Assembly: GCF_903166545.1 (NCBI RefSeq)
Contig: NZ_CAESCH010000002.1
Location: 558,001-622,000, forward strand
Direction of reading: 5' to 3'
DNA from: Metabacillus schmidteae
GTDB lineage: Bacteria > Bacillota > Bacilli > Bacillales > Bacillaceae
DNA: 64,000 nt
Translations under genes and position numbers: made by a program
The notes under the pieces: generated by a model
What the model was told of the DNA's origin: nothing
The model's database searches: none
The model's input: only the letters and a program-made list of their open reading frames with translations
Part shown: positions 43,140 through 51,466 of the stretch, one piece after another
Numbering within the stretch: position 1 is the stretch's first letter
Layout of the letters: each line of letters opens with the position of its first letter

Positions 43140-43160
43140 AAATCGTAATAATAACGGTTT
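43140..43160. promoter_or_regulatory. Zur box 2
   Basis: Left arm AAATCGTAA (43140-43148) is an exact consensus half-site; the right arm AACGGTTT is imperfect. It lies 18 bases upstream of the zagA start codon. Two sites suggest graded repression. The 340-base gap before zagA otherwise shows nothing clear. Confidence 0.8.
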
Positions 43161-43178
43161 GTATAAGGAGAATTTTAA

Positions 43179-44369
43179 ATGATTAAAAGAAAAGTTCCTG
43201 TAACTGTGTTAAGCGGATATTTAGGTGCAGGGAAAACAACATTATTAAATCATATTTTAATGAACAGGGAAAATAGGCGAATCGCTGTTATTGTTAATGA
43301 TATGAGTGAAGTTAATATTGATGCCTCACTTATTAAACAAGGTGGTTTTACGAGGGCGGAAGAAAAGCTTGTAGAACTTCAAAATGGATGTATATGTTGC
43401 ACACTTCGAGAAGATCTCATTGTTGAAGTGAAAAAGCTTGTAAACCAAGGTGATATTGATTATTTAGTTATAGAATCTACTGGTATATCAGAACCAATAC
43501 CAGTGGCACAAACTTTTTCTTATATTGATGAGGGGCTTGGTATTAATTTAACTGATATTTGTATACTTGATGCAATGATTACGGTTGTAGATGCAAACAG
43601 GTTTTGGCATGATTTTGCTTCAGGTGAGACATTGCTGGATCGCAAAGAAGCGACAGATGAATCTGATACGAGAGAAGTTGTTGATTTGCTCATTGACCAA
43701 GTGGAATTTGCTAACATTTTACTATTAAATAAAACCGATTTGGTAAATAAAGAAGATGTTGAAGAATTACGTGCAGTAATCCATAAATTGAACCCAACAG
43801 CAAAAATAATTGAAACTAGTTTTTCGAAGGTAGCTATGTCTGAAATTTTAGAAACAAATCTCTTTGATTTTGAAGAAGCAAGTCAAGCTGCTGGATGGAT
43901 CCAAGAGCTTGTAAATGAACATATACCTGAAACAGAGGAGTATGGGATTTCTTCATTTGTATATAAGAAGAAGCGTCCATTTCATCCAGTAAGATTGATG
44001 ACATGGCTGGAAAACTGGCCAGTAGATGTTGTTCGGGCAAAAGGATTTTTTTGGCTCGCATCTAGAAACGATGTGACAGGTCTTCTTTCACAGGCTGGAC
44101 CTTCCATTACAATTCAAGGTGCAGGTGAATGGATTGCGTCTTATCCAAAGGATGAACAAGAGGAAATGTTGAAAGAGGAACCAGAATTACATGAAAAATG
44201 GGACAATCAATACGGTGATCGCATGACGGAATTAGTGATGATTGGGATTGATATGAACCATGATGAAATTGTAGCATCTCTTAATCAATGCATATTAACA
44301 GATGAAGAAATGCAACAAGACTGGTCTCAGTTTACTGACCCTCTACCAGCCTTTACAGAGGTAAATTAA
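43179..44369 (+). CDS. zagA: ZagA (YciC), zinc-metallochaperone GTPase of the CobW/COG0523 family
   Basis: 396 residues, one fewer than B. subtilis YciC. Walker [10 protein letters not shown] (about 10-18), the metal motif CICC in [15 protein letters not shown] for guanine binding, and a C-terminal CobW domain. The protein matches YciC over its length ([38 protein letters not shown]). Under zinc starvation it supplies zinc to essential enzymes such as FolE. Two Zur boxes upstream. Confidence 0.95.
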   Translation: MIKRKVPVTVLSGYLGAGKTTLLNHILMNRENRRIAVIVNDMSEVNIDASLIKQGGFTRAEEKLVELQNGCICCTLREDLIVEVKKLVNQGDIDYLVIESTGISEPIPVAQTFSYIDEGLGINLTDICILDAMITVVDANRFWHDFASGETLLDRKEATDESDTREVVDLLIDQVEFANILLLNKTDLVNKEDVEELRAVIHKLNPTAKIIETSFSKVAMSEILETNLFDFEEASQAAGWIQELVNEHIPETEEYGISSFVYKKKRPFHPVRLMTWLENWPVDVVRAKGFFWLASRNDVTGLLSQAGPSITIQGAGEWIASYPKDEQEEMLKEEPELHEKWDNQYGDRMTELVMIGIDMNHDEIVASLNQCILTDEEMQQDWSQFTDPLPAFTEVN

Positions 44370-44389
44370 ATCTTAGGAGGAAAAAAATA

Positions 44390-44539
44390 ATGAGAGTAAA
44401 AATTACATTGGCATGCACAGAAACAGGAGATCGTAATTACATCACAACAAAAAATAAGCGGAACAATCCTGATCGAATTGAATTGAAAAAATATTCTCCG
44501 AGGTTAAAAAGATATACATTACATCGTGAAACAAAATAG
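44390..44539 (+). CDS. rpmG: Ribosomal protein L33, zinc-independent paralog
   Basis: 49 residues, start ATG 44390 after AGGAGG. L33 fold ([25 protein letters not shown] ... [17 protein letters not shown]). The two CXXC zinc knuckles of the zinc form are replaced by ACTET and YSPRL, so it needs no zinc. Such paralogs are made under Zur derepression so that the zinc form can be exchanged. 20 bases after zagA, same operon. Confidence 0.93.
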   Translation: MRVKITLACTETGDRNYITTKNKRNNPDRIELKKYSPRLKRYTLHRETK

Positions 44540-44547
44540 AGATGTGC

Positions 44548-44576
44548 CATGACTAACTCTTTAGTCATGGTTTTTT
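44548..44576 (+). terminator. Terminator of Zur operon
   Basis: CCATGACTAA / TTAGTCATGG stem with six T. Confidence 0.92.
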
Positions 44577-44608
44577 GTATTACCAAATAGCATAAGGTTT
44601 TGTAGAGT

Positions 44609-44850
44609 GTAGGTGTCTAGCTCCGAAGCACATGAAGTCAAGTGCAGTCGTGGAGATTGACGTCGCGTTTTTAGACTGCCAGCGCCTAGTCCCGAAGCAC
44701 AGAATGTGTAAGTGCAGTTAGTGCGACAGGACGTCCCGTTATTGACTACCTCGGGGTCATAAGCCACTCAGGAATTGAAGACAAAGAACGTCTTCTATTC
44801 CTGAGCGTCTTATGCCTGTCGGGGCTCACCAAGGCGTTTGCGTTTTTCTA
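44609..44850. repeat. Large structured intergenic repeat
   Basis: Starts gtgtctagctccgaagc and ends ggcgtttgcgttttt. It contains a long hairpin: CATAAG (44757) / CTTATG (44808), CTCAGGAAT (44767-44775) / ATTCCTGAG (44797-44805), GAAGAC / GTCTTC. An internal part is duplicated (CCGAAGCACA..., at 44622 and 44693). It resembles the 'gtgtctagctccagcgcctag ... tcggggctgaccaaggcgc' repeats of Bacillus genomes. Non-coding. Confidence 0.65.
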
Positions 44851-44877
44851 ATATTAAGCGATTCTGTCATACATATA

Positions 44878-44906
44878 TTGACACTCTTTTCATACTAGAC
44901 TATGAT
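44878..44906 (+). promoter_or_regulatory. Promoter of cobalamin uptake operon
   Basis: -35 TTGACA (44878-44883), -10 TATGAT (44901-44906), 17-bp spacer, about 30 bases before the riboswitch. Confidence 0.88.
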
Positions 44907-44933
44907 TAAAAAAGCAAAAATGAATAGGATACA

Positions 44934-45097
44934 AAAATAGGTTGATAGATTCATAGAATCTATCATGAAAAGGGAAGTCGGTGCAAATCCGGCGCGGTCC
45001 CGCCACTGTAAATGGGAGCTTTTTACTATATGCCACTGTCATTGATGGGAAGGCGGTTTAAAGTGTTGATCATGAGCCAGGAGACCTGCCTATTTTT
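44934..45097 (+). ncRNA. Cobalamin riboswitch aptamer
   Basis: P1 is formed by AAAAATAGG (about 44934-44942) and CCTATTTTT (about 45088-45096). Conserved elements appear in order: gaaaagggaagtcggtgcaa, atccggcgcggtcccgccac, tgtaa, gccactg, gggaaggcg and the B12 box agccaggagacctgcc (45075-45090). It binds adenosyl- or other cobalamin and shuts the operon when B12 is plentiful. Confidence 0.95.
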
Positions 45098-45110
45098 TAC
45101 CTGCCTACGC

Positions 45111-45201
45111 GGATAGGAGAAGGTTAAGATAGGGAAAGGTTTAATGCACACTTTGTCTAAATATCTTAACGTTTCTTATCCTCCTTTGTAGAGGATTTTT
45201 T
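45111..45201 (+). terminator. Riboswitch expression platform with terminator
   Basis: A terminator hairpin ATCCTC / GAGGAT with seven T (about 45179-45202). Its left arm is also part of a longer alternative stem between GGATAGGAGAAGGTTAAGATA-region (45111-45131) and TATCTTAACGTTTCTTATCC (45162-45181). The two folds exclude each other, consistent with transcription attenuation. Confidence 0.75.
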
Positions 45202-45242
45202 TAATGCTTAAAATTTTGATATTTAGATTGGAGAGAGTCTAT

Positions 45243-47150
45243 ATGGTACTAAATAAGGCTAGAAATCTATTTCTATCTTTATTACTTGTGTTTACGTATG
45301 TTGTAAGTGTGTCCCCTACTAATGCTTTTGCTGAAGAATTAGTAGAACAAAATGAAATCATTTCGGTTATTGGTAAGGACAATGAAGTCTTGCTTGATGA
45401 CACAAACTATACATATTCTGAGAATACTACTGCTTTTGACGTACTATTGCAAACGGTAGGAGAAGAAAATGTAGAATATAGTGAATCTCAATATGGAGTA
45501 TATATTGAGGGGATAAACGGTGTAAAACCCGGCGAAAAAGAACCATATTATTGGGCATTTTATATAAACGGCGTCTCATCACAAGTAGGTGCAGGGAGTT
45601 ATGTTGTTCAAGAAGGAGATCGTCTAAGTTTTGTTTACACAAACTGGGAAGAGACTCCGGAAAATAGTGCATCTATAAGTATTATTGGAGAACAAGAAAG
45701 TGAAATATTGCTAGAGCCAATGAGTGTTTCTTTTATTCACGAACCAACAGCCTTTGACCTATTAAAGACAGCTTATGGTGTAGAGAATATCGAATATACC
45801 ACCTCTGAATATGGTGTAATGGTTACTGGTCTTGGAGGAGTTCCTCAAGAAGATCCTTATTACTGGATGTTGTATGTAAATGACGAGTTAGCTTCAGTAG
45901 GAATTGACAGCTACAAGCTTCAAAATGGTGATCAAATTTCATTAAGATACGAATCATGGGAAACTCCATCTGAGGATCCAGTAGAGGAAGAACATGAACA
46001 AAGTGAACAGAATGAAGAAACAGAAAAACCGGTTGAAGAAGAAAACAAGCTTGAACCATTTAATAAAGAAGTATTTAATAACAGTGTTAATTTAGCAAGT
46101 GAGTATGTATTAGAAAATGAAATTGGTGACTGGCAAGCAATTGCTCTTAAGAAAGCAGGTAAAACGATACCAAACACGTATCTTACCAATCTAAAAAAAC
46201 AGGTTAATGATAGCCAAGGTAGTTTTGCCAGAATAACAGATTATGAAAGATTGACATTAGGTATTTTAGCTGCCGGTGAAGATCCAACAAATTTCGAAGG
46301 CTATAATCTAGTAGAGTCCATTTATAATGGAAATGTTACAAAGCAGGGACTAAATGGTGTAGCATATGCCCTTATCGCTCTGGATAGTGCTGATTTTTCA
46401 ATTCCATCTTCAGCAAAGTGGAATCAAGAAAAACTGGTAAATGAATTAATAAAAAATCAAAATAGTGATGGAGGCTGGTCTTGGAGCGGAGATGCAGCAA
46501 GTGATGTTGATACAACTGCAATGGTTTTAACTGCTCTAGCACCTTATCAAACCAAAGTTAAAGAATCTATAGATAAAGCGGTATTATACTTGTCAAATCA
46601 GTATCAGTCATCAAAAATCGATAATAGTTCAACCGCAGCTCAAGTGGTGATTGCCTTATCAGCACTCTCAATTGATGCTCATAGTGATGATTTTACAAAT
46701 GAAGGTATCAGTTTAATTAATTATCTCTTATCATTCCAAAACAAAGATGGCGGATTTGATTGGCAAGGTGGGGATGAGAGTGATTCATTCTCAACAGATC
46801 AAGCATATAGAGGTTTAGTAGCTTATCAGTTATTAGGTGATAGTTCTCTATATCATTTCTCACTTAATAAGGGAAATTCACCTGAACCAATAGATGAAAA
46901 CGAAGAGACTCCTCAAAGTAGTGAACAGCCAGATAGTAAAGAAGAGGCACCTAAAAGTGCGGATGATGAAGAGTCAATTGAGACAATAAATCAGCCAAAC
47001 CCAGTGGAAAAAGTAGATTCACCAAGTAAAGGTAATCCTCTTCCTAATACAGCGACATCAAACTATAATCTGATAATTGTAGGTATGATTCTCGTTGCAA
47101 TTGGAGCTATTGTGCTTGTTTATCGTAAGCAGCAAATGAATAAAGGATAG
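45243..47150 (+). CDS. Sortase-anchored transcobalamin-like cobalamin-binding protein
   Basis: 635 residues. Signal peptide to about 30 (NAFA/EE). Two DUF4430 domains (about 35-125 and 130-225; YYWAFYINGVSSQVGAG and YYWMLYVNDELASVGID), the fold of the C-terminal beta domain of intrinsic factor and transcobalamin. An acidic linker follows, then an alpha/alpha toroid (about 265-545, with NQNSDGGWSWSGDAASDVDTTAM and 'FQNKDGGFDWQGG') like their N-terminal domain. The C terminus is a sortase signal: LPNTA (600-604), hydrophobic helix, KQQMNKG. Domain order is reversed relative to the human proteins. ATG 45243 after ggagag; riboswitch-controlled. Confidence 0.85.
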   Translation: MVLNKARNLFLSLLLVFTYVVSVSPTNAFAEELVEQNEIISVIGKDNEVLLDDTNYTYSENTTAFDVLLQTVGEENVEYSESQYGVYIEGINGVKPGEKEPYYWAFYINGVSSQVGAGSYVVQEGDRLSFVYTNWEETPENSASISIIGEQESEILLEPMSVSFIHEPTAFDLLKTAYGVENIEYTTSEYGVMVTGLGGVPQEDPYYWMLYVNDELASVGIDSYKLQNGDQISLRYESWETPSEDPVEEEHEQSEQNEETEKPVEEENKLEPFNKEVFNNSVNLASEYVLENEIGDWQAIALKKAGKTIPNTYLTNLKKQVNDSQGSFARITDYERLTLGILAAGEDPTNFEGYNLVESIYNGNVTKQGLNGVAYALIALDSADFSIPSSAKWNQEKLVNELIKNQNSDGGWSWSGDAASDVDTTAMVLTALAPYQTKVKESIDKAVLYLSNQYQSSKIDNSSTAAQVVIALSALSIDAHSDDFTNEGISLINYLLSFQNKDGGFDWQGGDESDSFSTDQAYRGLVAYQLLGDSSLYHFSLNKGNSPEPIDENEETPQSSEQPDSKEEAPKSADDEESIETINQPNPVEKVDSPSKGNPLPNTATSNYNLIIVGMILVAIGAIVLVYRKQQMNKG

Positions 47151-47223
47151 TGTAAATGCCCTCTATATTTGAGGGCGTTTGCTCTTTCTAGTAAAATAAT
47201 ATGAAAAATAGGAGGACTATTAA

Positions 47224-48108
47224 TTGAAACAATATAAAACACTCCTTATGATCCTATTTACTACTATTCTCTTATTTCTATCAGGATGTGCGAAAGATGA
47301 GGTGACTCCGGCACTTGAGCAAAAACCTGCTGAAGAGATAGCAAATGGGGAAAATGCAGTTAAGCAAACGTTAGATACAGAATCGAAATCAACAGAATCT
47401 GAAAAAACTGAGGTAACGAATGAAGACACAGAAAAAAATGATGAAACAACAGAAAAAGTAAAACCGATTGAACAAGATGCTGGGCATGCGGAAGACTTAA
47501 ATTCCCAAAGTACAGAGGAAAAGCAAACTGCAACTACATCAAAAAGTTCACAAGCTAAGGAATCCGAGCGTACAACAACAACTACTAGTAAAACAGAGTC
47601 AACAGAAAAAAAACAAGTAGAGGCTGCGACAAAACCTGAACAAAATACAGAGAAAACTACGATACAGAATACTGAAAACAAAAATAAGAATCAATCTGAA
47701 CCAGTAAAAGATAAAACAACCACTACACCCCCTGTTAAGGTAGAACAAAAAAAGGAAGAACCCAAAAAACAAGAACCAAAACCAACTGTAACCATCTCAG
47801 TAGTCGGCGATAGCGAAAAAGGTACGATTCTTTCTGCTACTAAGGTAGAAATGAGTGAAGGAAACACAGTATTAGATGTAACATTAAAAATACTTAAGTC
47901 AAAGGGCATTCCAATTAGTATGACAGGTGGCGGTTCTACAGCGTATGTGCAGGGAATTGGTAACTTGTTTGAATTTGATCGAGGACCACTTAGTGGATGG
48001 ACAGTGAAGCAAAATGGATCAACTTTATCAAGAAGTGCAGGTGTGACGAAGGTTTCGAATGGTGACAAGATTCAATGGATTTACACAACAAATTATAAAG
48101 AGGATTGA
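47224..48108 (+). CDS. DUF4430 lipoprotein (membrane cobalamin acceptor candidate)
   Basis: 294 residues, TTG start after GGAGG. Lipoprotein signal with lipobox LSGC (about 19-22). Residues about 25-195 are a very hydrophilic Thr/Glu/Lys linker long enough to cross part of the wall. The last about 95 residues are one DUF4430 domain (TVTISVVGDSEKGTIL ... GPLSGWTVKQNGSTLSRSAGVTKVSNGDKIQWIYT). It has the same domain as the wall protein upstream. Likely takes B12 from it and delivers it to the ECF transporter. The ecfT ATG follows 5 bases after its stop. Confidence 0.82.
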   Translation: MKQYKTLLMILFTTILLFLSGCAKDEVTPALEQKPAEEIANGENAVKQTLDTESKSTESEKTEVTNEDTEKNDETTEKVKPIEQDAGHAEDLNSQSTEEKQTATTSKSSQAKESERTTTTTSKTESTEKKQVEAATKPEQNTEKTTIQNTENKNKNQSEPVKDKTTTTPPVKVEQKKEEPKKQEPKPTVTISVVGDSEKGTILSATKVEMSEGNTVLDVTLKILKSKGIPISMTGGGSTAYVQGIGNLFEFDRGPLSGWTVKQNGSTLSRSAGVTKVSNGDKIQWIYTTNYKED

Positions 48109-48113
48109 TTACT

Positions 48114-49001
48114 ATGAAAAGAGGTGTTCATTCTTTTCACCCCTTCGTGAGTTTTACTTATTATATTGGCGCAACAGCACTGGTCATGCTATATAAGCAT
48201 CCGGTGTTTTTGTTTGTTGCGGCCATATTGTTTATTTTATTTAATCTTCAATTAGATAGAGGAAAAACACTGAAAAATTGGTTTGGTATGCTCCTATATC
48301 TATCTGTATTTTTTCTTATACTCAATCCATTAGTTAATCGAAGAGGAACGCATATTTTATTTTATCTTCACGATAATCCTGTTTTACTTGAAGCAGTGAT
48401 CCAAGGAATTATTTTGGCTTTATCTATATTTACTTTATTAGTCCTATTTTCTACTTTTCATCTTGTTGTGACAGCGGAGAAGTTTCTATTTTTATTTTCA
48501 AGAGTTTTGCCGCAATGGGCGTTGCTCACCATGCTTTCCATGCGGTTTGTACCTTTGCTAAGAAGGAGATTACGTGAAATTGAGACTGTTCAGAAAGGAA
48601 AGGGACTTTCGGTCAAAGAAGGGAAAGTCCGTGAACGGGCAAAAAATGGCATCTTGCTTGTACAGATATTATTAACTTGGTCACTTGAAGAGGCTATTCA
48701 GACAGCTGATTCCATGGCAGCTCGCGGTTATGGAGTGAAAAAGAGAAGCAAATATACGCCTTATAAGATGAGACAAAGTGATTGGTTGTTCCTTTCTATT
48801 TTAACTATAGTAATGTGTACGGCAATAACTGGTTGGTGGCTTGGTGATGGTGTATTAAGTATCTATCCAGTGCTGGAGTCCCCTATTATACAAGGCAGGG
48901 AGTGGTTTTATCTCACTGTTTTTGTTCTATATCTTTCAGCACCACAGCTTATTGAAGGGAAGGAGGCGTTACAATGGCATTATTGGAAGCGAAGAATATA
49001 A
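48114..49001 (+). CDS. ecfT: EcfT, energy-coupling factor transmembrane subunit
   Basis: 295 residues. Five or so membrane helices and the coupling helices with ARG motif (DSMAARGYGVKKRSKY, about 205-220) that contact the ATPases. The VVTAEKFLFLFSRVLPQWALLTMLSMRFVPLLRRRL segment is typical CbiQ/EcfT. ATG 48114 is preferred over TTG 48105 because the RBS aaagagg is at the right distance. Its end overlaps ecfA by 28 bases. Confidence 0.9.
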   Translation: MKRGVHSFHPFVSFTYYIGATALVMLYKHPVFLFVAAILFILFNLQLDRGKTLKNWFGMLLYLSVFFLILNPLVNRRGTHILFYLHDNPVLLEAVIQGIILALSIFTLLVLFSTFHLVVTAEKFLFLFSRVLPQWALLTMLSMRFVPLLRRRLREIETVQKGKGLSVKEGKVRERAKNGILLVQILLTWSLEEAIQTADSMAARGYGVKKRSKYTPYKMRQSDWLFLSILTIVMCTAITGWWLGDGVLSIYPVLESPIIQGREWFYLTVFVLYLSAPQLIEGKEALQWHYWKRRI

Positions 49002-50632
49002 GTTTTAAATACCCTGATGAGTCACAACCTGTTTTAAAAAACGTTTCTTTTTCAGTTGAACCTGGCGAATTTATCGTTCTTTGTGGATCATCAGGTAGTG
49101 GAAAAACAACATTGCTAAGGTTAATAAAACGTGAAATTGCTCCTCATGGAATGAAATCAGGAGAGTTTTATTTAGAAAACCAATCAATTGCTAAAGCAAA
49201 CTCTGAGCAAATGGCTAAACAAATTGGAATGGTATTTCAAGATCCGGAGAACCAAATTGTCATGGATAAAGTTTTAGAGGAACTTGTTTTTGGAATGGAA
49301 AATATGGGGATATCAACGGAAGAAATGAGAAAGAAAGTAGCGGAGATCGTTCATTTCTTTGGATTAGAACATTTATTAGAACGAAAAACATACGAACTTT
49401 CCGGTGGACAAAAGCAATTGATCAACTTAGCAGCTGTTTTATTAATGGAGCCTAAAATATTGCTGTTGGATGAGCCCACATCTCAGCTGGATCCGGTGGC
49501 TGCAAGAGAATTTATTGGGATGCTTCAAACAATGAACGAGGAATTCGGTATCACGGTGATTATTGCTGAGCACAGGTTGGAGGAACTGTTTGGCATTGCA
49601 GATCGTGCACTCGTTTTAGATAAGGGGGAAGTATTGGACTTTGATACACCTCGCAAAGTAATTGAAAAACTGGGTTCAACAATCAATCATCCTTTGTATC
49701 ACTATTTACCAAGTCCTGCCCGTCTATTTTTAGAATATACTTCTCTAAAGCAGGATGAGATGATACCTCTGTCAGTTAAGGAAGGGAAGCAGTGGTTGAG
49801 GAGGCTTCACGTTACAGAAAATAAGCCTAATGATGTAGTGCAGGTGTATCAAAACGAATTGTTATCATTGAAAAAGGTGGATTTTCAATATGCAAAAGAC
49901 ACAGAGAAGGTTTTAGATGCATTATCATTAACTGTTTATGAAGGTGAATGGCTGACAATTGTTGGAGCGAATGGAACAGGAAAATCGACTTTATTAAAAG
50001 TTATGGCAGGTCTAGATAAAGTACAGCGAGGGACCATGATCTATAAAGGGAAAAAGGTTAAAAAGCAAGTATCTGAGGAAATTGGCTATTTACCACAAAA
50101 TCCGAAATTGTTTTTTTTGCACGACACAATAGAGATTGAGTTAGAAGAAATCATAAAAAAACATCAAGTAACATCTGGTGAAATGAAGATGGAACAGCTC
50201 CTTAAAATGTTTAATCTTTCTTCTTTAAAAAAGCGTCATCCTTATGATGTAAGTGGCGGAGAGATGCAGAAAGCTGCATTAGCAGGTGTATTATTAAGAA
50301 GCCCAACGTTATTATTAGTTGACGAACCTACAAAAGGTCTTGATCCTGAAGCGAAGCAAAGCTTTGGGAAGCTCCTAAAGCAATTACAACAACAGGGGCT
50401 AACGATTGTCATGGTCACACATGATATTGAATTTGCTGCAAAGTTCTCAACCAGGTGTGCCATGATGTTTCAAGGCTCTATCACAACCGAAGCACAAGTT
50501 CGATCTTTTTTCCAAGGCAATGCGTTTTATACAACCGTAATGAATCGAATGACAAGAGGTAGTCATGTGCCAAATGCTTTAACAGTTGAGGAGGCGTGTT
50601 CATCTTGGTCCGTTCAAGAAAAGCTCTATTAA
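48974..50632 (+). CDS. ecfA: Fused EcfA-EcfA' energy-coupling factor ATPase
   Basis: 552 residues with two ABC modules in one chain. N half: Walker A GSSGSGKTT, signature LSGGQKQ, Walker B ILLLDEPTSQLD. C half: Walker A GANGTGKST, signature VSGGEMQK, Walker B LLLVDEPTKGLD. The fusion replaces separate EcfA1 and EcfA2. Dedicated (group I-like) ECF transporters often carry such fusions. ATG 48974 after ggaaggagg, inside the end of ecfT. Confidence 0.93.
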   Translation: MALLEAKNISFKYPDESQPVLKNVSFSVEPGEFIVLCGSSGSGKTTLLRLIKREIAPHGMKSGEFYLENQSIAKANSEQMAKQIGMVFQDPENQIVMDKVLEELVFGMENMGISTEEMRKKVAEIVHFFGLEHLLERKTYELSGGQKQLINLAAVLLMEPKILLLDEPTSQLDPVAAREFIGMLQTMNEEFGITVIIAEHRLEELFGIADRALVLDKGEVLDFDTPRKVIEKLGSTINHPLYHYLPSPARLFLEYTSLKQDEMIPLSVKEGKQWLRRLHVTENKPNDVVQVYQNELLSLKKVDFQYAKDTEKVLDALSLTVYEGEWLTIVGANGTGKSTLLKVMAGLDKVQRGTMIYKGKKVKKQVSEEIGYLPQNPKLFFLHDTIEIELEEIIKKHQVTSGEMKMEQLLKMFNLSSLKKRHPYDVSGGEMQKAALAGVLLRSPTLLLVDEPTKGLDPEAKQSFGKLLKQLQQQGLTIVMVTHDIEFAAKFSTRCAMMFQGSITTEAQVRSFFQGNAFYTTVMNRMTRGSHVPNALTVEEACSSWSVQEKLY

Positions 50633-51285
50633 TATCAATTGTTTTGGCGATTAGCGTCATGCTTGTTCTTTTATCAACAAAAAATTATATGCTCGTTAGT
50701 GTTTTCGTTATGTTTGGTACATTTCTGCCTTTTATGATCAGATTTGAACGGAAAAAGGTGCAGGGAAGAGAACTTGTCATATTGGCGATCTTAGCTGCAG
50801 TTGCGGCTGTTAGTCGTGTGCCTTTTGCGTCAATCCCGAGTGTTCAGCCTACTACATTTGTTATTATTATGACAGGCTTTGTTTTTGGAGCTGAAAGTGG
50901 CTTCGTTGTAGGAACTCTTGCAGCATTAGTATCTAATTTATTTTTAGGGCAAGGACCTTGGACACCCTGGCAAATGTATACATGGGGGATGATCGGATTA
51001 TGTGCAGGACTATTAAGGGGAACATGGATAAAAACAACCGTGATCGGAAGAGTCATTTTTGGGTTTATCACAGGTATTCTATTTGGTTGGGTCATGAACC
51101 TATGGTCCTTTATAAGTGTTGGAAAAGAAATAACCTATGTGGAAGTACTCGCCTATTATGGAGCCAGCATTTATTTTGACCTGGCCCATGCATTGTCAAA
51201 TGTCTTTTTCCTGCTTCTCTTTGCAAAAAGTTGGCTAAAAATATTACAACGATTTAAGACAAAATACGGATTATTAGATCAATAA
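50605..51285 (+). CDS. ECF transporter S component, probably cobalamin-specific
   Basis: 226 residues with about six membrane helices (VILAILAAVAAVSRVPFA, 'TTFVIIMTGFVFGAESGFVVGTLAALVSNLFLGQGPWTPWQM'). This is the S-component group found next to B12 riboswitches in Bacillales. Substrate recognition by this membrane subunit plus T and A modules makes a complete importer. TTG 50605 is chosen, 10 bases after gaggagg; GTG 50596 would be only one base from it. It overlaps the ATPase gene by 28 bases, so the last three genes are coupled. Confidence 0.85.
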   Translation: MVRSRKALLISIVLAISVMLVLLSTKNYMLVSVFVMFGTFLPFMIRFERKKVQGRELVILAILAAVAAVSRVPFASIPSVQPTTFVIIMTGFVFGAESGFVVGTLAALVSNLFLGQGPWTPWQMYTWGMIGLCAGLLRGTWIKTTVIGRVIFGFITGILFGWVMNLWSFISVGKEITYVEVLAYYGASIYFDLAHALSNVFFLLLFAKSWLKILQRFKTKYGLLDQ

Positions 51286-51289
51286 GATA

Positions 51290-51316
51290 AGGCTGTTCCT
51301 AGGAGCAGTCTTTTTA
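51290..51316 (+). terminator. Terminator of cobalamin uptake operon
   Basis: GGCTGTTCC / GGAGCAGTC stem with five T. Confidence 0.8.
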
Positions 51317-51466
51317 CATATAATGGATGGGTTTAATTGACAATATGTAAAAAAAAGAGAGCGGATTTTTCAAATTGTAACATATTTTATAGAAATTTGA
51401 ATAAAGTGATAAAAAAGAAGGATATTTATCAGTTTTTGTCTAATTTACATTAAGGACATTCACACA

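Noticed and set aside
47220..48068. Long open frames on the minus strand opposite the DUF4430 lipoprotein
   Set aside because: They are shadows of the Thr/Glu/Lys-rich linker codons; low-complexity Ser/Val/Phe products without RBS.
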